From an uncultured Muribaculaceae bacterium (GTDB lineage Bacteria; Bacteroidota; Bacteroidia; Bacteroidales; Muribaculaceae), in the NCBI GenBank assembly GCA_910587185.1, contig CAJULY010000001.1:248001-312000 (forward strand): a DNA stretch of 64,000 bases, read 5' to 3'. The position numbers were made by a program, and so were the translations under genes. Below the pieces are notes generated by a model, which worked only from the letters and a program-made list of their open reading frames with translations, had not been told where the DNA came from and searched no databases. This document shows positions 52,746-61,078 of this stretch, one piece after another; position 1 is the first letter of the stretch; each line of letters begins with the position of its first letter.

Positions 52746-52938
52746 AGCCGGCAAAGACCACGTTGAAGAATTCCGCGGCTTTGATTAGTCCAATTGGCTG
52801 AATTGGACGGATTGGGGGCGCGGGGTTTCCAAAATGTCAATGTTCTCTTTGCCATGATTGGTTCCGGGGGGACGGGTCAGACATTTCGGACGGGTCGGAC
52901 GGGGTCTTTTTCCGGAGGAGGGGCGGTCATGGCGCCGC

Positions 52939-53676
52939 TTAGAAGAGCGGGACTGACGGGCAGTCTTCTGGTTCAGGGAGATAGATCTGATTTAGGATTG
53001 AGAGGTCGGGAGGGATGCCGAGCAGGACTTCCCTTTCGATCAGCTCTTCTTCGGGCGGTGGATCGGGGGGCCGGGCGAGGTCAAGGTTCGGCCACGGTCG
53101 GCTTGGGCGCCGGATCTCGTTGGTGAAGACGTTGACGCGGGTCTTGGGTCGGTAGGTTCCGTGGACCACCAGCAGCGACTCTTCGCCCATTGACAGACAC
53201 GGGATGACCGAACGCCAGACGCGGGTCAGATGACGTCCGCGACGCGGGTAAGCGTCGCCGTCGAGAATAAGGGCCATGGGAAAGTTGAGCCCCCGGCAGT
53301 ATTCGGGTGAACGGGCTGTGGATAGTATCGGCTGCCACTTGGGGTCGGGCAACGCTTTGCGCGACCGGCGGGGCAGAAGACGGTTCAGCTGCTTGCGGTT
53401 CTTGCCGACGATACAGAATGGGGCGCCGGGACGCACGACCGTGGCGAGCCAGCGGACATAGTTGACCAGAGCCTGCTTGAGGGCTTCCTTTTCGGCGTCG
53501 GCGTCGCAGAGATAGAGACGCTGCGGCTTGCGCTGCGCGCGCTGACGCTCAAGGACGGAGATGGCGCGCCGGGCATCGCGGTGAAGCGGGTAGCCGAGCC
53601 AGCGCTCGAACTGAGCGGCCCAGTTGCGCTGCCCGACGGAGCGGGGACGGCATTTTATTTTCTTCGCGGTCAACAT
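52939..53676 (-). CDS. Unrecognised GC-rich gene abutting the insertion sequence (245 aa)
   Basis: I do not recognise the family. The basic product (Arg-rich N-terminal half) has a hydrophobic core strand ending in acidic residues (FPMALILDGDAYP), preceded by YCRGLN and followed by LLVVHGTYR. This order faintly recalls the ATPase and Walker B region of phage terminase large subunits, but a Walker A is not seen. The C-terminal third is Pro/acidic. The ATG lies exactly at the left end of the IS element, so the true 5' part or promoter may have been cut off. The G+C is higher than in its neighbours. The 193-bp gap before fructokinase holds a small palindrome (52788-52808) and G-rich repeats only. 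Confidence 0.55.
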   Translation of the reverse strand: MLTAKKIKCRPRSVGQRNWAAQFERWLGYPLHRDARRAISVLERQRAQRKPQRLYLCDADAEKEALKQALVNYVRWLATVVRPGAPFCIVGKNRKQLNRLLPRRSRKALPDPKWQPILSTARSPEYCRGLNFPMALILDGDAYPRRGRHLTRVWRSVIPCLSMGEESLLVVHGTYRPKTRVNVFTNEIRRPSRPWPNLDLARPPDPPPEEELIEREVLLGIPPDLSILNQIYLPEPEDCPSVPLF

Positions 53677-53699
53677 GGCGCATGGTAATAAACCTGTGT

Positions 53700-54692
53700 T
53701 TAAGCATATAGATTGCAGAGGCGGAAGATGAAAAATTTTTTATCTGTGACTCCATGTAGCTTAGCTCTGAATGCCTTGATTTTGGAGTTGATTGACTCAG
53801 CGGAAGCGTTTGTTGAAAGGTTGTCAAAATAGTTCAGGATTTCCTCATGATGTTCATATACAGTAGCCGCGATTGTGTTGAATGAACGGAATCCGGCTTC
53901 TGCAACCTTGTTGTACCAACGTGCCAGATTCAGTCGGGCTGCGCTTTTGACTGAACGTTTATTAAAGATAGCCCTCAGGTTCTGGGAAAGGCTGTATGCC
54001 GCTTTCAGGTCGGGATATAGCGAGAACATCATCTCTGCCCTCTGCTGCTGTTGAGGGGACCATTTCTCCGGGGATTTGAACAGGGCATACCGCCCTCTGG
54101 CTAACAGTTCTTTGAGCGTGTCACCGTTTTCCAGACGTTTCGGGACATAGGTCAGACCATTGAGTTTAGCCTGTTCACGTGCCTCGGTGTCTGCATCGAT
54201 GGCCTCCCACCGGTGCTTGATGCGTATCTCCTGAACAGCTTCCAGTGCCAGCTTCTGAACATGGAACCGGTCTATGACACGGCAAGCCTTGGGAAATGCG
54301 TAGCGGCAGATTCTGCGCATGCTGTCGGATAGATCCAGTGTGATTTCGGTCACTCTGTTACGTAGCACCGAAGGTATCTGTCTGAGGGCATGGAGCACCG
54401 TGTCGCTGTCTGTGGTCGCCACAATGGCTACAAGCGAATGTTTCCGACCGTGGCCATCCTTGTTGGTCACGATAGTATAGAGCTCTCCGTTGCTGAGCGA
54501 GGTCTCGTCAATGCTCAGATGTGGCCCGATGTTCTGCGGGAACACCCGCCATTGCTCAGCATGAAGCCCCTCCGCCGTATCTTTCCACTGCCAGTAGCCG
54601 CTCAGATGACGCTTGTACTGACGTTCAAACAAATCTCCGTCTATATCGAAGAACCACTCAAGAGAGCGGCCCGTAATCGGGTATTTGTCCAA
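53700..54692 (-). CDS. ISAon1-family transposase, catalytic part
   Basis: DDE transposase of about 330 residues, ISL3-like. The first catalytic Asp is in LSIDETSLSNGE. A second acidic block is ITLDLSDSMRRICRYAFPKA followed by VIDRFHVQKLALEAVQEIR, the hallmark of this family. The C-terminal glutamate region NASAESINSKIKAFR is intact. It overlaps the N-region frame by 35 nt and lies in the +1 frame relative to it. The only start codon at the beginning is a TTG, so it may be made by frameshifting or re-initiation. The frame appears complete and probably functional. Confidence 0.92.
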   Translation of the reverse strand: MDKYPITGRSLEWFFDIDGDLFERQYKRHLSGYWQWKDTAEGLHAEQWRVFPQNIGPHLSIDETSLSNGELYTIVTNKDGHGRKHSLVAIVATTDSDTVLHALRQIPSVLRNRVTEITLDLSDSMRRICRYAFPKACRVIDRFHVQKLALEAVQEIRIKHRWEAIDADTEAREQAKLNGLTYVPKRLENGDTLKELLARGRYALFKSPEKWSPQQQQRAEMMFSLYPDLKAAYSLSQNLRAIFNKRSVKSAARLNLARWYNKVAEAGFRSFNTIAATVYEHHEEILNYFDNLSTNASAESINSKIKAFRAKLHGVTDKKFFIFRLCNLYA

Positions 54693-55041
54693 GCATACCT
54701 TTTAAAAAAGCCGCAAACTCTTTCGAGAAGCGGGTGCCTTCTGCTACTAAATCCCACCGGCGGCTTACACTCTTGCCTGTCTCTATCTCGACCCATCTGC
54801 GACGTCTGACATGGAATGACATCTTACGGCCTCTCACCGGGTAATCCCTGACGATACTTTCCTCGTAGAAACCATTGGGTCGAAGCTGTCCTATACCATA
54901 GCCCTCAACTCCGTTATCGCGTTCTTCCAAAGTTACATCCAGCGTCTCCTTGGTTTTCACTACCTTGACTACTTCAAAATACTCAACCATTTCTTCTGGC
55001 AGAAGACATTCCGCCAGCTCTATATAAGGGTTCTTTTCCAT
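54658..55041 (-). CDS. ISAon1-family transposase N-region protein
   Basis: Product of 127 residues, the separately encoded N-terminal part found in ISAon1-type elements (LLPEEMVEYFEVVKV, then RKMSFHVRRRRWVE). It probably gives DNA-binding and end recognition when joined to the catalytic part. A T6A4 run (about 54700-54709) lies at the start of the overlap region. Two TACCTTTG promoter elements are available upstream in the duplicated right end. Confidence 0.9.
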   Translation of the reverse strand: MEKNPYIELAECLLPEEMVEYFEVVKVVKTKETLDVTLEERDNGVEGYGIGQLRPNGFYEESIVRDYPVRGRKMSFHVRRRRWVEIETGKSVSRRWDLVAEGTRFSKEFAAFLKGMLGQIPDYGPLS

Positions 55042-55055
55042 CGCAATCTGTTTTA

Positions 55056-55166
55056 GACTGCAAAGGTAAGATTTTTATTCTGCATACACAGCTTTTTTAC
55101 CATGCGCCTTTTTGACTGCAAAGGTATAATTTTTATTCCGTAAACACAGGTTTATTACTATGCGCC
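55056..55166. repeat. Tandem duplication of the IS right end
   Basis: Two 53-bp copies, 55056-55108 and 55114-55166, with 8 mismatches by my count. Each ends in ATGCGCC and holds a minus-strand TACCTTTG. The element therefore has an inner and an outer right terminus. Confidence 0.82.
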
Positions 55167-55198
55167 CTGTTTCTATTTTTGGGAGGGGTATAAACGAA

Positions 55199-55241
55199 GA
55201 AAATCTGCAAGGATTGAAAACTCAATCACTCACAGATTTTC
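55199..55241 (-). terminator. Hairpin downstream of the tRNA pair
   Basis: GAAAATCTG (55199-55207) and CAGATTTTC (55233-55241) are exact complements, with a second nested pair, GATTGA / TCAATC. It lies 4 nt after the tRNA-Leu 3' end and is a likely terminator or processing structure. Confidence 0.6.
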
Positions 55242-55245
55242 AAAG

Positions 55246-55329
55246 TGTCCGAAATGAGACTCGAACTCACACGATCCAATGATCACTACCCCCTCAAAGT
55301 AGCGCGTCTACCAATTCCGCCATCCGGAC
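55246..55329 (-). tRNA. tRNA-Leu (anticodon GAG)
   Basis: The 84-nt minus-strand sequence folds as a class II tRNA: acceptor GTCCGGA / TTTCGGAC-type pairing with discriminator A, D-arm containing GGTAGACGCG, anticodon stem CTACT / GGTAG with loop TTGAGGG (GAG), a long variable arm typical of Leu, and TTCGAGTCT in the T-loop. CCA is not encoded. It reads CUC and CUU codons. Confidence 0.93.
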
Positions 55330-55374
55330 AAATTGTTTCCTATCAAACACGAGAGTCAATAAGGGAATTTAAAC

Positions 55375-55450
<76 letters not shown>

Positions 55451-55484
55451 GTTGGTTACAAGCGGCGTTTTCCCGATTGCGATG

Positions 55485-55514
55485 CAAAGGTAGGCATTAT
55501 TTTGGAACCGACAA
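55485..55514 (-). promoter_or_regulatory. Promoter of the tRNA pair
   Basis: On the minus strand TTG (55512-55514), a 19-nt spacer and TACCTTTG (55485-55492), 35 nt before the tRNA-Gly 5' end. Confidence 0.7.
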
Positions 55515-55634
55515 AATTTTTCGAAATATTTTTTCAGCTTTTTTCAGCGCATGCAGCGCCTGAAACGGCTTTAAATGCGGAAAACGCGCTATGTTTCAAC
55601 GCCTTTCATGCGGTTAAAATTGTTGCAGATTTTA

Positions 55635-55974
55635 GAGCTTGTTTCATAATAAATATTGACGACAGGGTCGCATTCTTGAGTCGAATTTACTCTTGCAACG
55701 AAGAAACGTACCGGAAGCACGTGACTGAGGAACAGGAGGAAAGGCGGCCAAGACATGGGAAACTAACGACCTAACCTCAAGTGAACGACGAAAATTATAA
55801 ACTTTTTTAAGGAACAAATTTAACCAATCTAAAAGAAATGCTCCCGACGGCCATTCGCCGGAATCTTTCCGTCTGCTCTGCGGTCATTATGGCCCCCATA
55901 ATTCCCTTATCGCAGACAGAAATCTTCTCGACGACTGTCCGCCCTGTCAATAACATTTATTATGGAACAAGCTC
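55635..55974. mobile_element. MITE-like element with 33-bp terminal inverted repeats
   Basis: The left end at 55635-55667 (starting GAGCTTGTTTCATAATAAAT) and the complement of 55942-55974 match at 28 of 33 positions. Both ends are flanked by TTA (55632-55634 and 55975-55977), a possible 3-bp target duplication. The 340-bp interior has no credible gene, so it would be a non-autonomous element. It occupies most of the gap between the tRNA promoter and bioA. Confidence 0.72.
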
Positions 55975-55980
55975 TTAGTG

Positions 55981-56010
55981 TTGTCAGATGGTGATTATTT
56001 AGTAACTTTG
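55981..56010 (+). promoter_or_regulatory. Promoter of the biotin operon
   Basis: TTG (55981-55983), a 19-nt spacer and TAACTTTG (56003-56010), 28 nt before the bioA ATG. It starts 7 nt outside the MITE-like element. Confidence 0.68.
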
Positions 56011-56038
56011 CACTCGCATTTCATACAATAGGAAAACA

Positions 56039-57349
56039 ATGACAAAAAATGAAACAACAGATTTGTCAGGTCTGAGCGACGCGTGGGACCGAGACCATCT
56101 CTGGCATCCATATACATCGACCATCAATCCGCTGCCTACATATAAGGTGGTATCGGCAAAAGGTGTCAGACTCAAACTTTCCGACGGCCGTGAGCTGATA
56201 GACGGCATGTCGTCATGGTGGTGCGTCATCCACGGGTATAATCATCCCGTGATCAATGAGGCGATCAAAGCTCAGCTCAAAAAGATGTCACACGTCATGT
56301 TCGGCGGTCTGACTCATGAACCGGCGATAGAATTAGGAAAGATGCTGCTGCAGACAGCCCCCTCCTCGATGAACAATATATTTTATGCCGATTCCGGCTC
56401 AGTGGCCGTAGAAGTGGCCATGAAAATGGCGGTGCAGGCGTCAATAGCCCGCAGCGGTTCGCACGCAAAGACCAATTTCGTGACAATCCGTTCGGGTTAT
56501 CACGGGGACACATGGAACGCGATGAGCGTCTGCGACCCGGTCACGGGGATGCACACGGCATTCGGCACATCGCTTCCCATCCGCTATTTCGTGGAGTCGC
56601 CGAGGGTTAAATTCGGGGAAGAATGGGATCCGCGTGCAATGGACGAGCTCGAATCGACCATAAAGGAACATTCCGACGAACTGGCGGCGCTGATTCTGGA
56701 GCCGGTCGTGCAGGGAGCCGGGGGAATGAAATTCTATCATCCGCGGTATCTGGCGGAGGCCCGCAAACTGTGTGACCGCTACGGGCTGTATCTCATCTTC
56801 GACGAGATAGCCTCGGGCTTCTGGCGCACGGGGAAGCGGTGGGCTTCGGAGTGGGCTGAAGTCGAACCGGACATCATGTGCATAGGAAAAGGCCTGACGG
56901 CGGGCTACATGACGATGAGTGCCGTCATGACGACAAAAGAGGTGGCGGACACAATTTCGAACGGCGAGGCCGGAGTCATGATGCACGGGCCGACGTTCAT
57001 GGCCAATCCCCTCGCCTGCGCCACGGCGATAGCCTCAATCAAGCTGCTTGAGGTCCAGGACATGGAATCGCGGGTCAGACATATAGAAGACATGCTCAAG
57101 CGACTGCTGGCTCCGGCGGCTGAAATCACCGGAGTGAAAGAAGTCAGAGTGCTCGGGTCGATCGGCGTGATCGAGATGGAAAATCCGGTGGATATGGCCT
57201 CTTTCCAGCGCGAATGCGTCAACCGGGGAATCTGGGTGCGACCATTCGGAAGAAATGTCTATGTCATGCCTCCTTATATCATAAGCGACGAGGAGCTGAC
57301 CGAGCTCTGCACGAAAATGATCGACATAGTACGCGAAGGAGCAGCCTGA
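56039..57349 (+). CDS. bioA: Adenosylmethionine-8-amino-7-oxononanoate aminotransferase
   Basis: PLP-dependent aminotransferase (436 aa) that converts KAPA to DAPA in biotin synthesis, using SAM as amino donor. LWHPYTS near residue 21 and [14 protein letters not shown] near 57 form the substrate pocket typical of BioA. The PLP Lys is in [10 protein letters not shown] (K284). [12 protein letters not shown] is present and the length is normal. It is the first gene of a biotin operon: bioF begins 1 nt after its stop. Confidence 0.96.
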   Translation: MTKNETTDLSGLSDAWDRDHLWHPYTSTINPLPTYKVVSAKGVRLKLSDGRELIDGMSSWWCVIHGYNHPVINEAIKAQLKKMSHVMFGGLTHEPAIELGKMLLQTAPSSMNNIFYADSGSVAVEVAMKMAVQASIARSGSHAKTNFVTIRSGYHGDTWNAMSVCDPVTGMHTAFGTSLPIRYFVESPRVKFGEEWDPRAMDELESTIKEHSDELAALILEPVVQGAGGMKFYHPRYLAEARKLCDRYGLYLIFDEIASGFWRTGKRWASEWAEVEPDIMCIGKGLTAGYMTMSAVMTTKEVADTISNGEAGVMMHGPTFMANPLACATAIASIKLLEVQDMESRVRHIEDMLKRLLAPAAEITGVKEVRVLGSIGVIEMENPVDMASFQRECVNRGIWVRPFGRNVYVMPPYIISDEELTELCTKMIDIVREGAA

Positions 57350-57350
57350 G

Positions 57351-58469
57351 ATGAGCTACAAGGATACACTCGACACACTGCGGCAGACGGGAAACTTCAG
57401 GACAATACCTCACGGAGGAGTGAACGGCGAGATTGTCGATCTTTCGCTTAACGACTATCTCGGTCTGGCGACGCGAAAGGATCTTCAGGCCGAGTTTTTC
57501 GGCAACGAAGAGAACCGAAGAATAGCCATGACCTCGTCGGCGGCAAGACTGCTCGCGGCGGACCAGGAGCAATATTCGCTTCTGGAAGAGAGGCTGCAGA
57601 GCCTCTACGGCGGGAAGAAAGCATTGCTGTTCAACAGCGGCTATCACGCCAATACGGGCCTCATCTCGGCTCTCGCCTCGGAAAAAGGGACCCTGATAGT
57701 AGCCGACAAGCTCGTGCATGCCAGCATGATAGACGGGATTGTGCTGAGCAAAGCCCCGTTTCAGAGATTCATCCACAACGATTTCAACAGACTCGAGTCG
57801 ATCCTGAAAAAGGAGCATGAGAGGTGGGAACGCATAATAGTGGCCGTGGAATCGGTCTATTCCATGGATGGCGACCGAACATCGCTTGATGCCCTCATCG
57901 ATCTGAAAAAGCGCTACGGCAACGTCATGCTCTATGTTGACGAGGCTCACGCATTCGGAGCGCTCGGAAAACGAGGACTGGGGCTCTGCGCGGAACATGA
58001 TGATTTCGAGGATATAGACGTGACGGTCGGGACCTTCGGGAAGGCATGCGCCTCCTCGGGAGCATTCGCCGTCATGAACGCCGAGCTGAGAGACTATGCC
58101 ATCAACCGTTCGCGCAGCTTCATCTTTTCCACGGCTCTGCCGCCAATGTCATGCGCATGGACGCGGTTCATGATCGACACTTTCACAGAGATGGAGGAAG
58201 AGCGGCGTCATCTGCATGAGCTTGGTCGCCGAATAGCGGAAGCGGCAGGATTCACGGAGAGCCGCTACATCGTTCCGGTCATAGCCGGATCAGCGGCCAA
58301 AGCCATCGAAATGTCAAAAAAGCTCCTGGAGCGCGGCTTTAAAGTTTTGCCGATAAGGACCCCGACCGTTCCGCCCGGGACCGAACGCATACGTATCAGC
58401 CTTAACGCAGCAATGAGCGACGCTCAAGCCGACAGTTTCATCAAAGCCCTCGACGAAATCAGAGAATGA
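57351..58469 (+). CDS. bioF: 8-amino-7-oxononanoate synthase
   Basis: PLP enzyme (372 aa) that condenses pimeloyl-thioester with alanine to form KAPA. Motifs: LSLNDYLGLATRKDL near 31, TSSAARLLAAD near 61, the aldimine stack FNSGYHANTGL, YVDEAHAFG (195-203) and the PLP Lys in GTFGKACASSG (K231). It is slightly shorter than E. coli BioF, but all catalytic parts are present. The stop overlaps the next start by ATGA, so KAPA synthesis is coupled to pimeloyl-ACP production by the fused downstream protein. Confidence 0.95.
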   Translation: MSYKDTLDTLRQTGNFRTIPHGGVNGEIVDLSLNDYLGLATRKDLQAEFFGNEENRRIAMTSSAARLLAADQEQYSLLEERLQSLYGGKKALLFNSGYHANTGLISALASEKGTLIVADKLVHASMIDGIVLSKAPFQRFIHNDFNRLESILKKEHERWERIIVAVESVYSMDGDRTSLDALIDLKKRYGNVMLYVDEAHAFGALGKRGLGLCAEHDDFEDIDVTVGTFGKACASSGAFAVMNAELRDYAINRSRSFIFSTALPPMSCAWTRFMIDTFTEMEEERRHLHELGRRIAEAAGFTESRYIVPVIAGSAAKAIEMSKKLLERGFKVLPIRTPTVPPGTERIRISLNAAMSDAQADSFIKALDEIRE

Positions 58470-59794
58470 GAATAAAAACCATATACAGAAACGGATCGCG
58501 ACGCCTTCTTCTCTTCTTCGCAGGATGGGGAATGGACGAACATCCTTTTCTGAATCTGAGATTCAGGGACTATGACATCGCGCTGGTCCATGACTATACC
58601 GACATGTCATTGCCGACAATCGCACGGGAATATGAGGATATCAAACTCATGGCATGGTCATTCGGAGTCATAGCGGCCGACATATTCATGGCATCGAACC
58701 CGCATTTGCCGATCACCCAGTCAGTAGCCGTCAACGGCACCCTGTTTCCGGTCGATGACCGCTACGGGATTCCCGAGGCTATTTTCAAAGGGACGCTCGA
58801 CGGACTCTCCGACAAGACATTGGTGAAGTTCTTCCGACGCATGTGCGGATCAAAGGAAGCGTTCGACCGCTTTCTCGCAAATGCTCCTAAACGGCCGACG
58901 GAATCGCTCAGGGAGGAGCTCAAGGCCATAGCCGCGCTGAAGGCCTCCCATTCCCGCTGGGACATGGCTTTCGTCTCGACTCTCGACCGCATAATCCCTC
59001 CGGAAAACCAGGCGGCCGCATGGGAAAGAGAAAAAACGCGGACAGCCATAACAGATTATCCGCATCTGCCTGACTTTGAGGAGATCCTCTCCCGGGCCAT
59101 CACCGACAAGGCTCTTGTGGCACAACGCTTTGAATCGGCAAAGCAGACCTACGACAGCAACGCACGGATTCAGCGGCGCATCGCCGAACGGCTGTCGGAT
59201 CTTTGGAAAGAATATGGCGTCGGGAACCCGAAGAGGACAATAGAGATTGGCTCCGGCACGGGAATGTTCACGGGACAGTACGGCAAATGGCTCCGGAGCG
59301 GCAGCCTCGAGCTCTGGGATCTCACTGACATCCCCTCTTCGCTGCCGGGAAAACATGTTGTATGCGACGCGGAAAAGGAGATCATGAACATAGAGGACGG
59401 GGCGGTTGACGCCATCGTTTCCGCTTCGACTCTGCAATGGTTCGACTCACCGCGGAAGTTTATCGCGGAAGCCGCCCGGAGCCTTGCAAAGGACGGAATC
59501 CTCGCTTTCTCCAGCTTCGGGCCGGAAAATTTCAAGGAGATAAGAGAGCCACTATATCCTTCGCTCACAGAGCTGACCAAGTGGCTCCGGGAAGAGGGGC
59601 TGGAGATCGTGCATGAGGAAGAGGATCATATCAGAGCGGAATTCGACTCAACGCGCCAGATGCTTCGGCATTTCAGCGCCACAGGAGTGAACGCCATCGG
59701 CTGCACAGACCCGGTGGGCGAAGCGAGAAATCTGCTTTCGAAAGGGATCAAGGCAGTGACCTATCATCCCATCATCGTCGTAGCGCGAAAATAA
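58466..59794 (+). CDS. BioG-BioC fusion: pimeloyl-ACP methyl ester esterase plus malonyl-ACP methyltransferase
   Basis: Two biotin enzymes in one 442-residue chain. Residues about 1-205 form a BioG (DUF452) alpha/beta hydrolase with LLFFAGWGMDEHPF and the nucleophile Ser in MAWSFGV (S65). Residues about 210-442 form a BioC methyltransferase, with ALVAQRFESAKQTYDSNA, SAM motif IEIGSGTGMFTG, and ASTLQWFDSPRKF. BioC methylates malonyl-ACP to start pimelate assembly in the fatty-acid cycle and BioG removes the methyl at the end, so one protein opens and closes the route. Such fusions are known in Bacteroidetes. bioD and bioB are not in the window. Confidence 0.93.
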   Translation: MRIKTIYRNGSRRLLLFFAGWGMDEHPFLNLRFRDYDIALVHDYTDMSLPTIAREYEDIKLMAWSFGVIAADIFMASNPHLPITQSVAVNGTLFPVDDRYGIPEAIFKGTLDGLSDKTLVKFFRRMCGSKEAFDRFLANAPKRPTESLREELKAIAALKASHSRWDMAFVSTLDRIIPPENQAAAWEREKTRTAITDYPHLPDFEEILSRAITDKALVAQRFESAKQTYDSNARIQRRIAERLSDLWKEYGVGNPKRTIEIGSGTGMFTGQYGKWLRSGSLELWDLTDIPSSLPGKHVVCDAEKEIMNIEDGAVDAIVSASTLQWFDSPRKFIAEAARSLAKDGILAFSSFGPENFKEIREPLYPSLTELTKWLREEGLEIVHEEEDHIRAEFDSTRQMLRHFSATGVNAIGCTDPVGEARNLLSKGIKAVTYHPIIVVARK

Positions 59795-59795
59795 T

Positions 59796-60167
59796 TCAGT
59801 CAAGAAACACGAGCCACACGGCCAGGATCAGAAGCACACAGGCAGCTATATGGTTCCATTTCAGGGTGAAACCATCGAAAAGGAGTAGGCTGAACACGAT
59901 GAAAACCACAAGGGTAATAACCTCCTGAATGACCTTGAGCTGCATGAGGGAGAAGGGGCCGCCGTTGCCCTCGAAACCGATTCTGTTTGCGGGCACCTGA
60001 CAGCAATATTCGAGAAGCGCTATGCCCCAGGAAACGAGAATAACCACATACAGAGGCCAGTTTGTAGAGATTCCGGCGGAAGACAATTTGAGATGGCCAT
60101 ACCATGCAAAAGTCATGAAGACATTGCTCACCACGAGCAATATGAGCGTCAGTAAAGCTGTATTCAT
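59796..60167 (-). CDS. DUF486-family membrane protein (DMT superfamily)
   Basis: Small inner-membrane protein of 123 residues with four hydrophobic helices (about 4-22, 38-56, 82-102 and 106-122). The conserved motif FMTFAWYGHLK and CCQVPANRIGFEGNGGPFSLMQLKVIQEVITL identify DUF486, placed in the drug/metabolite transporter clan. Its substrate is unknown. It converges on the bioG-bioC gene with a 1-nt gap and no obvious terminator between them. Confidence 0.9.
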   Translation of the reverse strand: MNTALLTLILLVVSNVFMTFAWYGHLKLSSAGISTNWPLYVVILVSWGIALLEYCCQVPANRIGFEGNGGPFSLMQLKVIQEVITLVVFIVFSLLLFDGFTLKWNHIAACVLLILAVWLVFLD

Positions 60168-60319
60168 TATGATGAACTGATTTTTTCGGGTGCAAAATTA
60201 GCAATAAACTTTCACTCGTAAATGTAGGCCAATAGCATATTTTTTCTTTGCGGGCAATTTTCCGAAAGAAAAATCTATAAAAATTCCCCGAAAACCGGTG
60301 AATTTTGGAAAAGAATGTT

Positions 60320-60327
60320 TAACTTTG
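60320..60327 (+). promoter_or_regulatory. -7 element for the zapB-like/zapA pair
   Basis: TAACTTTG, exact, 17 nt before the ATG at 60345. It rules out the upstream in-frame ATG at 60315, which would precede the transcript. Confidence 0.5.
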
Positions 60328-60344
60328 TGGAAATTTATATAAAA

Positions 60345-60638
60345 ATGGCCGCCAATCTGCAGCAACGAATCGAAAGTCTCCGAAGCAAATCGCGTCTTCT
60401 GACGGAGCGCTATGCCGAAGTTCTTGAAGAGAAACGGGCTGCGGAAGCTCAAATCGACGAGCTACGCGCGCAACTGCAGCGGCAGCAGCGAGAAATCAGC
60501 CACCTGCGGCAGCAGATAGAGAATCTTCAGGTTGTGACCACAATTTCCCACAACCGCAAAGACGTGGAGCGAAGTCGTGCCTTTTTATCCCAATTAGTGC
60601 GGGACATCGATAAATGCATCGCCGAACTGACTGATTGA
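60345..60638 (+). CDS. ZapB-like coiled-coil protein upstream of zapA
   Basis: Product of 97 residues from the ATG of MAANLQQRIESLRSK. It is almost wholly a coiled coil (about 4-60; heptads in LTERYAEVLEEKRAAEAQIDELRAQ), Gln/Glu/Arg-rich and without a signal peptide. Small coiled-coil proteins like this precede zapA in many Bacteroidetes and are compared to ZapB, which cross-links ZapA and the Z-ring. The name is by position and shape, not strong sequence identity. zapA starts 4 nt later. Confidence 0.72.
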   Translation: MAANLQQRIESLRSKSRLLTERYAEVLEEKRAAEAQIDELRAQLQRQQREISHLRQQIENLQVVTTISHNRKDVERSRAFLSQLVRDIDKCIAELTD

Positions 60639-60642
60639 TGCA

Positions 60643-60927
60643 ATGAAAGATAAACTTGATATAACGCTCAAAATAGCAGACGTTGAGCTCAGTCTCAACA
60701 TCGACCGAAACGAAGAAGAACTTCTGCGTGAAGTCGCAAAACAGGTGAACCACGCTTACGAAAAGTACAGGCAATGGTTTTCCGACAGCCCCTCGGAGGA
60801 GATACTGGCCAAAGTGACCTTATTGTTCGCCAAGGGATTCCTTCAGCTCAAGCAGCAACTGACAGAGCTCGATTCACTGCTTGAGGATTTTGACAGCGAG
60901 TTTTCCGCTCTGTTGCGTGAAAGCTGA
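60643..60927 (+). CDS. zapA: Cell division protein ZapA
   Basis: FtsZ-associated protein of 94 residues that bundles FtsZ filaments at midcell. The N-terminal globular part (IADVELSLNIDRNEEELLREVAKQVNHAYEKYRQ) carries the ZapA signature and the C-terminal half (about 45-94) is a dimerising coiled coil. It is coupled to the ZapB-like gene 4 nt upstream. The 151-bp gap that follows ends in a small terminator-like hairpin before the RNase Y gene. Confidence 0.9.
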   Translation: MKDKLDITLKIADVELSLNIDRNEEELLREVAKQVNHAYEKYRQWFSDSPSEEILAKVTLLFAKGFLQLKQQLTELDSLLEDFDSEFSALLRES

Positions 60928-60995
60928 GAATCAATAATTTATCCAGATCCATCGTTCCCGTGTCTGATTGGACAGCGACGCTTGCCGCGCCGCCG

Positions 60996-61015
60996 AAACC
61001 GATTGGACCGGTTTT
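60996..61015 (+). terminator. Weak terminator-like hairpin after zapA
   Basis: AAACCG / CGGTTT with a 7-nt loop and a short T-run (TTTTCTC). Confidence 0.4.
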
Positions 61016-61078
61016 CTCATATTTGTAAGTGAACTTAATTATTAACGCTCAAACATAACATATAACCACCATTTAACC

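Larger units (their letters stand above)
53677..55166 (-). mobile_element. ISAon1-like insertion sequence (ISL3-related), about 1.49 kb
   Basis: Bounded by 26-bp terminal inverted repeats: 53677-53702 (GGCGCATGGTAATAAACC...) and the complement of 55141-55166, 25 of 26 identical. It holds two overlapping transposase frames in the usual ISAon1 order. No 8-bp target duplication is evident (GTCAACAT on the left, CTGTTTCT on the right), which suggests flank rearrangement or an old insertion. The right end is duplicated internally. Confidence 0.88.

Noticed and set aside
52794..53126. 110-codon plus-strand Gly/Arg-rich frame after the sugar kinase
   Set aside because: Shadow over G-rich repeats and the 3' end of the minus-strand gene; no coding features.
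54698..54709. T6A4 run as a classic -1 frameshift signal in the insertion sequence
   Set aside because: The heptamer T TTT TTA is in register for a -1 shift, but the catalytic frame is in the +1 frame relative to the N-region frame, so a simple -1 event would not join them.
60928..61078. Gap after zapA considered for 6S RNA, which neighbours zapA in enteric bacteria
   Set aside because: No long self-complementary rod with a central bubble could be drawn; only short weak hairpins are present.
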